Below are positions 7,016-15,970 of a stretch of 52,142 nt of DNA, one piece after another. The DNA is from Oscillospiraceae bacterium (GTDB taxonomy: Bacteria; Bacillota_A; Clostridia; Oscillospirales; Oscillospiraceae): positions 1 to 52,142 of the forward strand of contig JAFYLN010000132.1 of NCBI GenBank assembly GCA_017537045.1, given 5' to 3'. The stretch's first letter is position 1. Each line of letters opens with the position of its first letter. Both the position numbers and the translations under genes were made by a program. The notes beneath the pieces were generated by a model that was given only the letters and a program-made list of their open reading frames with translations, ran no database searches and was not told the DNA's origin.

Positions 7016-9364
7016 TTAATAGTGCAGGCCGAAGCCGCTGCGGTAGTAGTTGCCGTCCTCGTCGCAGTAGGCGTAGCTGCCGCCCTTGACGTTCTTCAGA
7101 ATCTCAGGATCGATATACTGGTCCTTGTCGTAGCCGGGCACATCGTTGGGGGATGCGCAGATCTCGCGTACCACACCGTCGATCTCCTTCTCGGTGATGG
7201 CAATGACTGCGGGGCAGGAGACCATGGTCAGGCTCATTTTGCCGGTGGGGTTGAAGTCGCCTGCCAGAACGTCCATCTGGGCACCGAGGGCATTGCCCAT
7301 GGCAACGGGAGAAACGGTGTACTGGAAGGTCATGCCGTCCACATAGGGCTCCAGCGGTTCCAGAATCCAGGGGTTGCAGACCACGAAAGTGGCGATGACC
7401 TTGCCGCCGTGGGCGTGGACAGTTTCAGCCAGTGCGGGGATCCTGCCAATGCCACGCAGGGTGTTGATCTCGATCTTATTGCCGGTCTTCTTCTGGGACT
7501 TGTTGACCTCGCGCTCCTCATGCATATATCCTTCCACCAGCTCCAGCACGGGCATGGAACGCTGCACAAAAACGATGTTGTTCTGCTGGGGCCAGACATG
7601 CAGATAGGCGTAGTCGCATTCCTCGGGGGTTTCCACGATTTCATAACCCTTTGCTGCCAGCAGCATCTCCAGCTGCTTTTTCAGCTTGGCATCATTGTCC
7701 TCACCAGCAACACCGGCACCCATCATCTGAGCCAGTGCTGCGCCGGCATTTTCACCGGAGAATACTTCCACATAGACCTTCTTGCCCTTTACCATGGGCA
7801 GCACGCCGCCGTGGTTCTTGGCAAGAACAACTTCCTTCTGGCAGGCACGGTATGCTGCCTGCTTGGCGCCTTCGTAGTTCTCCATGCGGACGCGGTCAGC
7901 CTCATCGGGATCGAGGTAGGGGTTGTCCACACGCTTCTGCTGGAACAGGCTCAGCAGGCGGCGGTAGTTGGCACGGTCCAGATCGGCCTTGGGCAGGAAA
8001 CCATCTTCCACCGCCTTGACAATGTTCTCGGCATCATAGTTGCCGCCGATGACATCCGTACCGGCAGAAATGGCCTTGGCATACCGTTCAGGCATGCTCA
8101 AATGTTCCACACCATAGATCTGGGTGGTGGTGATGCCGGAGTCAGAGTTGACATAGCCGGTGAAGCCCATGGTGTCACGGGCAAGATCGGTGATCAGCTC
8201 CTTGGAATAGGTGGAAGGTACGGCCTCAGAGGAGGTCAGCTTACCCTTGTAATACTGGGGAACGGAGCGGCTATCGTTGCAGATGCGGGAATAGTCGGGC
8301 ATGATGGCGGAGGCATTCATGTCAAATGCGGCCTGGAAGGGAGGCAGATGATACTTTGCCATGGAGCCTTCGGTGGGGTACAGCCGCCACTGGCCGATGG
8401 GCAGGTGGGGCTCAAAGCCGTTTTCTGCAGGGCCGTCGCCGGGGAAGTGCTTGACGGTCAGGGCAATGGAACCCTCCTTCAGACCGTCCTCGCCGTTCTG
8501 GTAGCCGCGAACCAGTTCCTTCGTGATGCCGGCAGTGATATCGGGACGCTCACCGTAGGTGCCGGAGTTTCTGGGCCAGCGGGGATCGGTGGAAACGTCC
8601 ACCTGCGGGCCGTACATGATGTGCAGGCCGCAGGCTGCCATCATCTTGCGGTCGGTATCAGCCATGTCATAGACAATGTCGAAATTGCCGTCACCCATAA
8701 CAGCGGCACCAAAGCCGAGAAAGTCGGGATAGCCGATGTTGATGGGATTGGTGTGCATGGAGTAGGGGATGGCAACGCCGCCCTGTGTGGCTTCAAATTC
8801 CACATACTGGGTGCCTAGATTGTGGTAAAGTGCGGCAACGCCGGCCTCAGCCCGCATCTCACCGCGGTAGACACCGGCAGTCAACTTCTGTTCCAGAACC
8901 TGACCGTCGTCCACGCGCATGTCCAGACCGGGCAGAATACCCTTTGGGGGAGGAACGGTGGGATCGTACCGCTTGAAGATCTTGGAGGGGGCGATGTTGC
9001 CGTTTTCGTCCTTGGCACCCTCGCGGGTCATGGAAAGGGGCGTGTTCCACAGGGTATTCAGAACCAGACCGGCCTGCTGCTTCAGGGGCAGATGGGCAAC
9101 CATATCGGCAGCGCGCTGCTCGTCACTGAGCCGCCAGTCCTCGTAGGGGGACAGAACACCGTCGTTGTCCATATCCTTGAAATACAGGCCGTCTTTCACA
9201 ATGACACCGCAGGTGGTAACACCGATGGTGGGGCCGTTTTCGTTGCGGAACAGAACAGGCTCTAAGTAGAAGTCGTTGATTTTTTCTCCCTCTTCCAGCA
9301 TATAGGGAGGCTGGATATAGCCGTTTTTCAGACCGGGATCAAAGGAAACAGGGTTCTTTTTCAT
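7016..9364 (-). CDS. Glycoside hydrolase family 3 (beta-glucosidase-like), intracellular
   Basis: 782 residues with both GH3 domains: a TIM barrel (about 80-440) and an alpha/beta sandwich (about 480-690). The conserved substrate-binding motif KHFPGDG is at 305-311. The likely catalytic Asp is D408 in GYVNSDSG, where most GH3 enzymes have a VMSDW-type motif. No signal peptide is seen, so it probably acts on imported oligosaccharides. Residues 64-75 (DMDNDGVLSPYE) match an EF-hand calcium loop ahead of the barrel. The ATG at 9364 follows AAAAGGAGCGATTCC. The gene is monocistronic, flanked by family A repeats. The exact sugar is unknown; beta-glucosidase, xylosidase and N-acetylglucosaminidase are all possible. 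Confidence 0.92.
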   Translation of the reverse strand: MKKNPVSFDPGLKNGYIQPPYMLEEGEKINDFYLEPVLFRNENGPTIGVTTCGVIVKDGLYFKDMDNDGVLSPYEDWRLSDEQRAADMVAHLPLKQQAGLVLNTLWNTPLSMTREGAKDENGNIAPSKIFKRYDPTVPPPKGILPGLDMRVDDGQVLEQKLTAGVYRGEMRAEAGVAALYHNLGTQYVEFEATQGGVAIPYSMHTNPINIGYPDFLGFGAAVMGDGNFDIVYDMADTDRKMMAACGLHIMYGPQVDVSTDPRWPRNSGTYGERPDITAGITKELVRGYQNGEDGLKEGSIALTVKHFPGDGPAENGFEPHLPIGQWRLYPTEGSMAKYHLPPFQAAFDMNASAIMPDYSRICNDSRSVPQYYKGKLTSSEAVPSTYSKELITDLARDTMGFTGYVNSDSGITTTQIYGVEHLSMPERYAKAISAGTDVIGGNYDAENIVKAVEDGFLPKADLDRANYRRLLSLFQQKRVDNPYLDPDEADRVRMENYEGAKQAAYRACQKEVVLAKNHGGVLPMVKGKKVYVEVFSGENAGAALAQMMGAGVAGEDNDAKLKKQLEMLLAAKGYEIVETPEECDYAYLHVWPQQNNIVFVQRSMPVLELVEGYMHEEREVNKSQKKTGNKIEINTLRGIGRIPALAETVHAHGGKVIATFVVCNPWILEPLEPYVDGMTFQYTVSPVAMGNALGAQMDVLAGDFNPTGKMSLTMVSCPAVIAITEKEIDGVVREICASPNDVPGYDKDQYIDPEILKNVKGGSYAYCDEDGNYYRSGFGLHY

Positions 9365-9494
9365 GGAATCGCTCCTTTTATTAAGATTATAGTTCCATTA
9401 TACATGGCAAACAAAATCCTCGCAAGCTAAAAATCATACGGTTTGTAAAAATAGCGAAATGGATTAAAAATGGGAATCACCTCTTAAGAAATGC

Positions 9495-9732
9495 AAATTT
9501 CAGTTTATCGTGCTGTCTATCAATTCTATCGTAGGGGCGGCGATCCATGAATGATTGTGCGATTGCCACCGGCAATCGACCTATTTTAATTCGCTGCGCT
9601 CTGCAATACGCCCATGCGGTAGAATTTAACGTATTCGCATTGTTTTTCGGCGAATTCGCAACATTGTACCGCCGGGCGACCAATGGTCGCCCCTACGTTA
9701 TCCACGGTACATGGTGCGGTAAACATCAATTT
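9495..9732. repeat. Family A dispersed repeat, copy A4 (long form, inverted)
   Basis: 238 bp in the opposite orientation to the other copies: it starts with AAATTTCAGTTTATCG and ends with AAACATCAATTT. Read on the minus strand its module order matches A1 and A7. It lies in a divergent intergenic region, upstream of both the GH3 gene and the exporter operon. Confidence 0.9.
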
Positions 9733-9791
9733 ACCATCCCTTTCCATGTGGGTGTTCACAGTAAATTAAGGAATACTTAAGCTGTAAACGA

Positions 9792-9820
9792 TTGATTTTT
9801 TATGTCTTTTTTCGTATCAT
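9792..9820 (+). promoter_or_regulatory. Promoter of the exporter operon
   Basis: TTGATT (9792-9797) and TATCAT (9815-9820) with a 17-base spacer, about 45 bases upstream of the first adaptor gene. The Shine-Dalgarno GGGGAGG follows. Confidence 0.6.
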
Positions 9821-9864
9821 AAGAATAACAGAGAAAGAAACCACAACTTGGGGAGGAACATATT

Positions 9865-11043
9865 ATGAACAGGAAAAAATGGTTGATTGCGGCGCTGGCA
9901 GCATGCATGCTGCTGGTTTTTTGCGGCTGCGGTGAAGACGGTACGGCAGTCTATGTCCAGTCCGTGGCGGAACTGGCGGGTATGGGCGGCATTGCGCCCG
10001 ATGACCGGTTTGCCGGCATCGTGGTTTCCGAGAATGTGGCAGAAGTGAACCGCGACAGCGACAAGACCATCAAGGAGCTGCTGGTCAAGGCAGGTGATGA
10101 TGTGGAGGAGGGACAACTGCTGTTTTCCTACGACACAGAGCAGCTGCAGCTGAATCTGGACAAGCAGCGTCTGGAAAAAGAACAGCTGGAAGCCACGATC
10201 GAAAACTACAAGGATCAGATTGCCGATCTGGAAAAGCAGCGCAAACGCGTGAAAGAATCTGCCCAGCTGCAGTATACGGTTCAGATCCAGTCCCTGCAGG
10301 TGGATCTGAAGGAATCGGAGCTGAAGCTGAAGTCCAAGGAGCAGGAAGTTGCAAAATCCGAGGATGTGCTGCAGAATGCGGATGTGAAATCCCCGGTTAC
10401 CGGCCGGATTCAGGAGGTCAACGAAAATGGCACGGACAGCTACGGAAGACCTGTGGCGTACATCACCATCCAGCAGGCCGGCTCCTACCGGATCAAGGGC
10501 ACCCTTGGCGAATTACAGCGGGGCGGCATTATGGAAGGCAGCCGCATACGCATTACATCCCGTGCCGATGAAAGTGCATTCTGGCTGGGCACTGTGACAC
10601 TGGTGGATTATGAAAATCCCAGTCAGGAGAATCCCAACAATATGTATTATGGTGTTGCCACCGATGAAATGACCGCTTCCAGCAAATACCCCTTCTACAT
10701 TGAAGTGGATAACACCGATGGCCTGATCCTGGGTCAGCATGTGTATCTGCGCTTGGAAAAGGAAGAGGGAGAGGAAACCGGTATTCCTTTGAGCATGGCA
10801 TTCCTCTGCTACGATGACGACGGAACTGCCTATGTCTGGGCGGAAAACAACCGTGGCAAGCTGGAAAAGCGCATCGTGACGCTGGGAGCACCCAATGATA
10901 TGATGGGTACGGTCAGCATCGTAGAAGGCCTTGCAGAAACCGATTACGTTGCATTTCCCGATGGAGAACTCTGCCAGGAAGGCGCACCGACGACACACGA
11001 AGTGGCCGCAGTAGAAGAAGTGGCCGTAGAAGGCGGGGTGTAA
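9865..11043 (+). CDS. HlyD/MacA-type efflux adaptor protein (first of two)
   Basis: 392 residues. An N-terminal hydrophobic segment (6-19) ends in FCGCGE, an imperfect lipobox, so the protein is anchored by lipid or helix and faces outward. The two halves of a lipoyl/barrel-sandwich domain (about 68-92, VKAGDDVEEGQLLFSYD; 172-190, DVKSPVTGRI) flank a long coiled coil (92-170, Glu/Lys/Gln-rich heptads). A beta-barrel domain follows. This is the layout of membrane-fusion adaptors that pair with MacB-type ABC transporters. It is the first gene of a four-gene operon, only three bases from the ATPase gene. Cargo is unknown; a peptide, lipid or toxic small molecule would fit the family. Confidence 0.88.
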   Translation: MNRKKWLIAALAACMLLVFCGCGEDGTAVYVQSVAELAGMGGIAPDDRFAGIVVSENVAEVNRDSDKTIKELLVKAGDDVEEGQLLFSYDTEQLQLNLDKQRLEKEQLEATIENYKDQIADLEKQRKRVKESAQLQYTVQIQSLQVDLKESELKLKSKEQEVAKSEDVLQNADVKSPVTGRIQEVNENGTDSYGRPVAYITIQQAGSYRIKGTLGELQRGGIMEGSRIRITSRADESAFWLGTVTLVDYENPSQENPNNMYYGVATDEMTASSKYPFYIEVDNTDGLILGQHVYLRLEKEEGEETGIPLSMAFLCYDDDGTAYVWAENNRGKLEKRIVTLGAPNDMMGTVSIVEGLAETDYVAFPDGELCQEGAPTTHEVAAVEEVAVEGGV

Positions 11044-11046
11044 CGG

Positions 11047-11754
11047 TTGGAGATCTTAAAGCTGACCGATATTTGCAAGGACTACCAGCAGGGTAAAGAA
11101 CCTGTTCGCGTCCTGAAAAATATCAATATGACTGTCCATAAGGGTGATTACTTAGCCATTATGGGTCCTTCCGGCTCCGGCAAGACCACGCTGATGAACC
11201 TGATCGGCTGTCTGGATGTGCCGACCTCGGGCAACTATGAGCTGGAGGGGCAGAACCTGAAAGACCTGACCGATGACCAGCTGGCGGATATCCGCAATAA
11301 GCATATCGGCTTTGTGTTCCAGAGCTTCCATCTGCTGCCGAAAATGGATGCGCTGGAAAATGTGGCGCTGCCGCTTTTGTATGCCGGCGTTCCGTTGCAG
11401 GAGCGCCGCCAGCGGGCTGAAGAAGCATTAAAGGCCGTGGGTCTGGAAGAACGCATCCATTTTTTACCCAACCAGCTTTCCGGCGGCCAGTGCCAGCGTG
11501 TGGCCATTGCCCGCGCCATGGTGGGAAACCCCACCATGCTGCTGGCAGACGAGCCCACCGGCGCGCTGGATACCAAGTCCGGCAATCAGATCATGGAGAT
11601 CTTCCGCCAACTGAGCCGTGACGGCATGACCATTATCATGATTACCCACGAGCAGTCCATTGCAGAATGCGCGGATAAGATCTACTACATTCTCGATGGC
11701 GAGCTGCGCACCGGTGCCAATCCGGCGCAGGAGGGAGGCAGCCATGAAGAATAA
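11047..11754 (+). CDS. ABC transporter ATP-binding protein (MacB/LolD type)
   Basis: 235 residues of a complete nucleotide-binding domain: Walker A GPSGSGKT (40-47), Q-loop Gln92, signature LSGGQ (144-148), Walker B LLADEP (165-170), followed by the D-loop and a switch His in MITHEQ. The subtype is that of MacB/LolD exporters. The start is TTG at 11047, supported by GGGGTG upstream and by the usual MEILKLTDICKDY N-terminus. The 3' end overlaps the next adaptor gene by 11 bases, indicating translational coupling. It energises the permease encoded two genes downstream. Confidence 0.95.
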   Translation: MEILKLTDICKDYQQGKEPVRVLKNINMTVHKGDYLAIMGPSGSGKTTLMNLIGCLDVPTSGNYELEGQNLKDLTDDQLADIRNKHIGFVFQSFHLLPKMDALENVALPLLYAGVPLQERRQRAEEALKAVGLEERIHFLPNQLSGGQCQRVAIARAMVGNPTMLLADEPTGALDTKSGNQIMEIFRQLSRDGMTIIMITHEQSIAECADKIYYILDGELRTGANPAQEGGSHEE

Positions 11755-13450
11755 GACGAAAAAAATCATCGCCATCGTACTGGCAGTGGTGATTCTTCTG
11801 GGTGCCGGCGGTGGTGCATGGTACTATTTTTCTCATAAAAATGTTGAACCGGTTTATGTGTTCCCTTTTAACTATGTGGGTATGACCGAATACTGGGGTG
11901 ACTCACAGGAAAGCTACGGCCCCGTCAGCACGGACAAAATCCAGACGGTCTATTTAAGTGATACCCAGACCGTGACGGAAATTCTGGTATCTGTGGGTGA
12001 TACAGTCAAAAAGGGCGACCTGCTCATGAGCTTTGATACGACTTTGTCCGACCTTGCGCTGGAGCGCAAGCGTCTGGATGTGGAAAAGCTGAAGCTGCAG
12101 CTTCAGGATGCCCAGACCCGCCTGCGGGAGATCAGAAGCATGAAGCCCATGGTGATCCCGACCGTGCAGGAAACACCGGACAAGGACCTTGGTACAGCAC
12201 TGGGTGCCAAGTACAAGATTTCCGGAAACCGTAATTATGACGGCAGTAAAAAAAGTCTGGCGCTGATCTGCTGGATCAGTGAGGGACAGGCGGTGACAGA
12301 TGAACTGCTGGAAGAACTGCGCCTGAAAGCGGAAGAGTTTCAGACCATCAATGCCAATGACCCTGCAAAGCAGCCCTCCAGTGCATCCCCCCTGCCGGGT
12401 ATTCTGGGCGGCGGTGACACGGAAACTGTTGATCCGGAAACCGGCGGCGCAGAGCAGCCCCCCGTTGATGGTGGCGGCGGAGATCCTGGTGTGAACGAAC
12501 CGGTCAAGGTGAGTGTCTCCCAGTTCTATGTGATCTTCAAGGTCAACAAGGGTGATATGTCTCTGGGACAGCGGCTGGCATGGACAGGCCTGATCGTCAA
12601 TAAGGTATCTGACACATTTGTATTCCGGTTCTTTGATGCTTCCGCCATCAGCGACCATATGCTGGCAGATATGGGCCAGGAAGCGGAAAAAACACCTGAG
12701 ATCGATTTTGGCAGTGGCTATACGGCTGCCCAGATTTCCCAGATGCGCAGCGAGCAGGAAAAGAAGATCAAGGATCTGGAATTCAACATCAAAATGGCAG
12801 AAGCCGATTATAAGATTGCCCTGACGGAAGCCAACGACGGCAAGGTCTATGCCCAGATTGACGGCAAGGTTGTGTCGGTGCTGACGGAAGAGGAAGCAAA
12901 GCTGACCATGCAGCCTGTTTTGAAAGTATCCGGCGGCGGTGGTTTCTATGTAGAAGGCAGTGTCAGTGAGCTGGAAAAGGACAATATGCGCATCGGCCAG
13001 GAAGTGACCATCAACGACTGGAATACAGGCATGACCTACACCGGGACAGTGCAGTCTCTGGGAGATTTCCCCAGTTCCAACAACAGCTGGAACGGAACCG
13101 GCAATCCCAATGCCTCTTTCTATCCGTTCACAGTCTATATCGGGGAGGAAGCAGACCTGCAGGAGGGACGCTATGTCAGCGTCATGTATTCCACAGCTAC
13201 CAGTGAACATGGTATTTATCTGCAAAATCCCTTCCTGCGTACCGAGCAAGGCAAGTCCTTTGTCTATGTTCTGGGCGAGGATGGCCGGCTGGAGCAGCGG
13301 TTTGTCAAAACCGGTAAGGCACTGTGGGGCAGCTATACGGAAATTCTCAGCGGCCTGACCGAGGAAGACCTGGTTGCTTTCCCCTATGGTAAGAACGTCA
13401 AATCCGGTGCAGTCGCTGAGGAAGGCGACCTGTCCAACCTGTACGGCTAA
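11744..13450 (+). CDS. Second efflux adaptor (HlyD family) with a long Pro/Gly-rich insert
   Basis: 568 residues from the ATG at 11744 (GGGAGGCAGCC just upstream); an in-frame start at 11660 lies deep inside the ATPase gene and is rejected. A single membrane anchor (about 7-25) precedes a barrel-sandwich half (VSVGDTVKKGDLLMSFD) and a coiled coil (about 98-130). Then comes an insertion not found in ordinary adaptors, including a low-complexity Pro/Gly/Glu linker (around 205-250) before a further folded segment. A second coiled coil, the other half of the barrel-sandwich domain (GKVYAQIDGKVVSV) and a beta barrel follow. Compared with the 392-residue first adaptor it is unusually large. It shares the operon with that adaptor, one ATPase and one permease. 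Confidence 0.88.
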   Translation: MKNKTKKIIAIVLAVVILLGAGGGAWYYFSHKNVEPVYVFPFNYVGMTEYWGDSQESYGPVSTDKIQTVYLSDTQTVTEILVSVGDTVKKGDLLMSFDTTLSDLALERKRLDVEKLKLQLQDAQTRLREIRSMKPMVIPTVQETPDKDLGTALGAKYKISGNRNYDGSKKSLALICWISEGQAVTDELLEELRLKAEEFQTINANDPAKQPSSASPLPGILGGGDTETVDPETGGAEQPPVDGGGGDPGVNEPVKVSVSQFYVIFKVNKGDMSLGQRLAWTGLIVNKVSDTFVFRFFDASAISDHMLADMGQEAEKTPEIDFGSGYTAAQISQMRSEQEKKIKDLEFNIKMAEADYKIALTEANDGKVYAQIDGKVVSVLTEEEAKLTMQPVLKVSGGGGFYVEGSVSELEKDNMRIGQEVTINDWNTGMTYTGTVQSLGDFPSSNNSWNGTGNPNASFYPFTVYIGEEADLQEGRYVSVMYSTATSEHGIYLQNPFLRTEQGKSFVYVLGEDGRLEQRFVKTGKALWGSYTEILSGLTEEDLVAFPYGKNVKSGAVAEEGDLSNLYG

Positions 13451-13464
13451 AAGGAGGGACAACA

Positions 13465-14718
13465 ATGACAGAAAATATCAGACTGGCCTTTCAGGGCATC
13501 TGGGGTCATAAGCTCCGCTCCGTGCTGACCATGCTGGGTATCATTATTGGTATCGCGGCCATTATCACCATCGTTTCCACCATCAAGGGCACCAACGAGC
13601 AGATCAAGGAAAATCTGATCGGTGCGGGCAATAATGTGGTTACCGTGCAGCTCAATCAGAGCGGCTATGCCTACGATATGAGCTGGAGTTCCATTCCCGC
13701 CGGTGTGCGTACCATTACGGAGCGTACCCGTCAGGAGATCGAGGATATCAACGGTGCAGAAAAGGTATCTCTTTATACAGCCCGCAACTATGCCGAGCAG
13801 GTCTATTATCAGAACAGCCAGTTTAATGGTGAAGTTTATGGCATCGACACCCATTACCTCTCCGTCTACGGCTATCAGGTCAAATCCGGCCGCGGCTTCA
13901 CAGAATCGGATTATAAGAATTTCCGCAAGGTGGCACTGGTAGATACAACTGCGGTGACTACGCTGTTCGGCGGTGAATCTCCTGTGGGTGAAGCCATTGA
14001 ATTGCAGGGCGATGTTTTCACCGTGGTAGGTGTGGTAGCGCTTTCTGATGATTTTACTCCCACCATCAACACCATTAACGACTATTACCTCTACGCCGAT
14101 ACTTCTTCCGGCTCCATTTATCTGCCCTCTGCGGTGTGGCCCACGGCCTATCAGTTTGATGAGCCACAGAATGTGGCTATCAAGGTTGCAAATACCGATG
14201 TGATGACTACTGTCGGACAGAAGGCGGCGGAGATATTGACAGAAAAGCAAATCGTGGACAAGGAAAGCGATTTTGACTACCGCAGCCAGGACATGCTGGA
14301 GCAGGCACAGCAGCTACAGAGCATGTCGGAATCCACAAACGCCCAGCTGATCTGGATTGCCAGCATTTCGTTGCTGGTGGGCGGTATCGGCGTTATGAAC
14401 ATTATGCTGGTGTCTGTCACCGAGCGTACCAGCGAGATCGGCCTGAAAAAAGCCCTTGGTGCCCGCAAGCGCCGCATTCGGATGCAGTTTTTAACGGAAG
14501 CAGCCGTGCTTACCAGCCTTGGCGGCATCATCGGCGTGGTCAGCGGCATCGGTCTTGCGGAGCTGATCTCCAATATGATGCAGGTTCCCGTGGCGATTGA
14601 TGTCACAGCAATTCTGATATCTGTGGTATTCTCCACCCTGATCGGTGTGATTTTTGGATTGCTTCCTGCCATCAAGGCAGCAAATATGAACCCTATCGAA
14701 GCCCTGCGCCGCAATTAA
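13465..14718 (+). CDS. MacB-like ABC transporter permease (FtsX domain)
   Basis: 417 residues. One N-terminal membrane helix (about 20-43, RSVLTMLGIIIGIAAIITIVS) is followed by a large extracytoplasmic MacB core domain (45-280) and three C-terminal helices (about 288-405) ending in the typical NPIEALRRN. This is the FtsX-fold of mechanotransmission exporters, which use ATP hydrolysis inside to drive movement of the outside domain rather than passing cargo through the membrane. AAAGGAGG precedes the ATG. It is the last gene of the operon, and an intrinsic terminator follows five bases after the stop. Confidence 0.94.
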   Translation: MTENIRLAFQGIWGHKLRSVLTMLGIIIGIAAIITIVSTIKGTNEQIKENLIGAGNNVVTVQLNQSGYAYDMSWSSIPAGVRTITERTRQEIEDINGAEKVSLYTARNYAEQVYYQNSQFNGEVYGIDTHYLSVYGYQVKSGRGFTESDYKNFRKVALVDTTAVTTLFGGESPVGEAIELQGDVFTVVGVVALSDDFTPTINTINDYYLYADTSSGSIYLPSAVWPTAYQFDEPQNVAIKVANTDVMTTVGQKAAEILTEKQIVDKESDFDYRSQDMLEQAQQLQSMSESTNAQLIWIASISLLVGGIGVMNIMLVSVTERTSEIGLKKALGARKRRIRMQFLTEAAVLTSLGGIIGVVSGIGLAELISNMMQVPVAIDVTAILISVVFSTLIGVIFGLLPAIKAANMNPIEALRRN

Positions 14719-14721
14719 AAC

Positions 14722-14753
14722 AAAACTGCCCCGCTATTTTGGGGCAGTTTTTC
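14722..14753 (+). terminator. Intrinsic terminator of the exporter operon
   Basis: AAAACTGCCCC (14722-14732) pairs with GGGGCAGTTTT (14741-14751) around GCTATTTT and leads into a T run. Confidence 0.92.
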
Positions 14754-14755
14754 GT

Positions 14756-14782
14756 TTGACGCTGGTTGACAGATGTGATAAT
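14756..14782 (+). promoter_or_regulatory. Possible promoter of the FUSC-like gene
   Basis: TTGACG (14756-14761) lies 15 bases upstream of GATAAT (14777-14782), which carries an extended TGT before it. The spacing is short, so this is tentative. Confidence 0.45.
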
Positions 14783-14818
14783 CTATACCCTGAAAAGAAA
14801 CAGGAAAGGGGCAGCAAG

Positions 14819-15730
14819 ATGAGAAAAAGCCTGCCGAAAGTACATATCGGCCTGCGCACCCTCAAAACCACGGCAGCCATTGTGATCGCCATGATCGTTG
14901 TGGATGCTTACGGTGCCAGTGCCTCCAAGCTGATCTTCGCCATGCTGGGGGCTATGGCGGCAGTCCAGCCAACCTTTAAGGAATCAGTGGATTCCTGCCT
15001 TGCCCAGATCGTTGGCGTGCTTTTTGGCGCACTGTCTTCTATTGTGCTGCTGATGCTGCCTGTACCGCCGCTGATGGCAACGGGAATCGGTATGATCCTT
15101 GTGATCACCCTTTATAATATGCTGCGCATCCGCTATTCCCCGTCACTGCCCTGCCTGATCGTGGTGATGATGTGTACGGGTTCCGGCATTGTCCCGCTGG
15201 CCTATGCTTCTGAGCGTATCTGGGATACCGCCATCGGCCTGAGCGTGGGCATGCTGATCAATACACTGGTATTTCCCTATGACAACAGCCGCCAGATCCG
15301 TGATACGGTGCAAAGCCTTGATAAGGAATTGATCGCCTTTCTGGAGGAGATGTTCGACGGTGATGATATCCTGCCCGATGCGGATGTGATGAGCCGGAAA
15401 GTGGATGATATGTACCGCCAGATGCGCCTGTTTTCCAACCAGAAGCTGCTGCTGGGGCTGCGCCGCCAGCAGGAAAAGCAGGAGACGTTCAAACAGTGTG
15501 AACGTAAGGTGCGCGAGCTTCTGGCGCGCATGGAGGTTCTGAGCCAGATGGGTAGACCCGGACGGCTCAGCGAAGAAAACCGCCATGCATTGGAGTCAAG
15601 TGGCGCGGTCATTCGGGATCAGCGCCCGCTGGACAGCGTCATGGAGCGGGATGTGGTCACAAATTACCATATCCGTCAGGTTCTGCGCCTGCGCCGGGAA
15701 CTGCTGGATGCATTGAAAAAAACCGAGTAA
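14819..15730 (+). CDS. FUSC/aromatic acid exporter family membrane protein
   Basis: 303 residues from the ATG at 14819 (GAAAGGGGCAGCAAG upstream); an in-frame ATG at 14756 overlaps the putative promoter. Six hydrophobic helices in three pairs fill residues 15-150 (TTAAIVIAMIVVDAYG, IFAMLGAMAAVQPTFKES, and others). A cytoplasmic helical domain (155-300) follows. This is the pattern of the ArAE_1/FUSC proteins, half-size relatives of the AaeB and YccS exporters. The KESVDS motif after the second helix is characteristic. It lies behind the ABC exporter but is separated from it by a terminator. The substrate is unknown; aromatic acids are only a family precedent. Confidence 0.85.
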   Translation: MRKSLPKVHIGLRTLKTTAAIVIAMIVVDAYGASASKLIFAMLGAMAAVQPTFKESVDSCLAQIVGVLFGALSSIVLLMLPVPPLMATGIGMILVITLYNMLRIRYSPSLPCLIVVMMCTGSGIVPLAYASERIWDTAIGLSVGMLINTLVFPYDNSRQIRDTVQSLDKELIAFLEEMFDGDDILPDADVMSRKVDDMYRQMRLFSNQKLLLGLRRQQEKQETFKQCERKVRELLARMEVLSQMGRPGRLSEENRHALESSGAVIRDQRPLDSVMERDVVTNYHIRQVLRLRRELLDALKKTE

Positions 15731-15739
15731 GATCCCTGC

Positions 15740-15920
15740 AAATTGATGTTTGTCGCGCTGTGTGCCGTGGATAACGTAGGGGCGACCATTGGTCGCCCGT
15801 GCAGTAAAATGTTACGATTTCGCCGAAAACCAATGCGAATGCGAAATATTCTGCTGTGCGGGCGGCGGGTCGCCGCCCCTACGAGATCATTGTAAGACTG
15901 TACGATAAATTGGAATTTGA
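15740..15920. repeat. Family A dispersed repeat, copy A5 (short form)
   Basis: 181 bp with left end AAATTGATGTTTGTCGCGC and right end CGATAAATTGGAATTTGA. It has the core in the A1 orientation and lacks the extra module. It lies between convergent genes. Confidence 0.9.
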
Positions 15921-15922
15921 AC

Positions 15923-15968
15923 ATACAAAAAGCTGTTGCAAGTTTTTGCTTGCAACAGCTTTTTGTAT
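15923..15968 (-). terminator. Strong bidirectional terminator
   Basis: A perfect 20-bp stem (15923-15942 with 15949-15968) around a TTTTTG loop contains A and T runs on either arm. It can serve both the FUSC-like gene and the DUF2974 gene, which converge here. Confidence 0.92.
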
Positions 15969-15970
15969 GG

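Noticed and set aside
7022..8818. 598-residue open frame on the plus strand, antisense to the GH3 gene
   Set aside because: It is a mirror of codon bias in a GC-rich gene: composition is Gly/Ala/Val/His-rich without domains, and there is no ribosome-binding site.
11660..11743. Earlier in-frame start for the second adaptor within the ATPase gene
   Set aside because: The ATG at 11744 has GGGAGGC upstream and begins directly at the membrane anchor.
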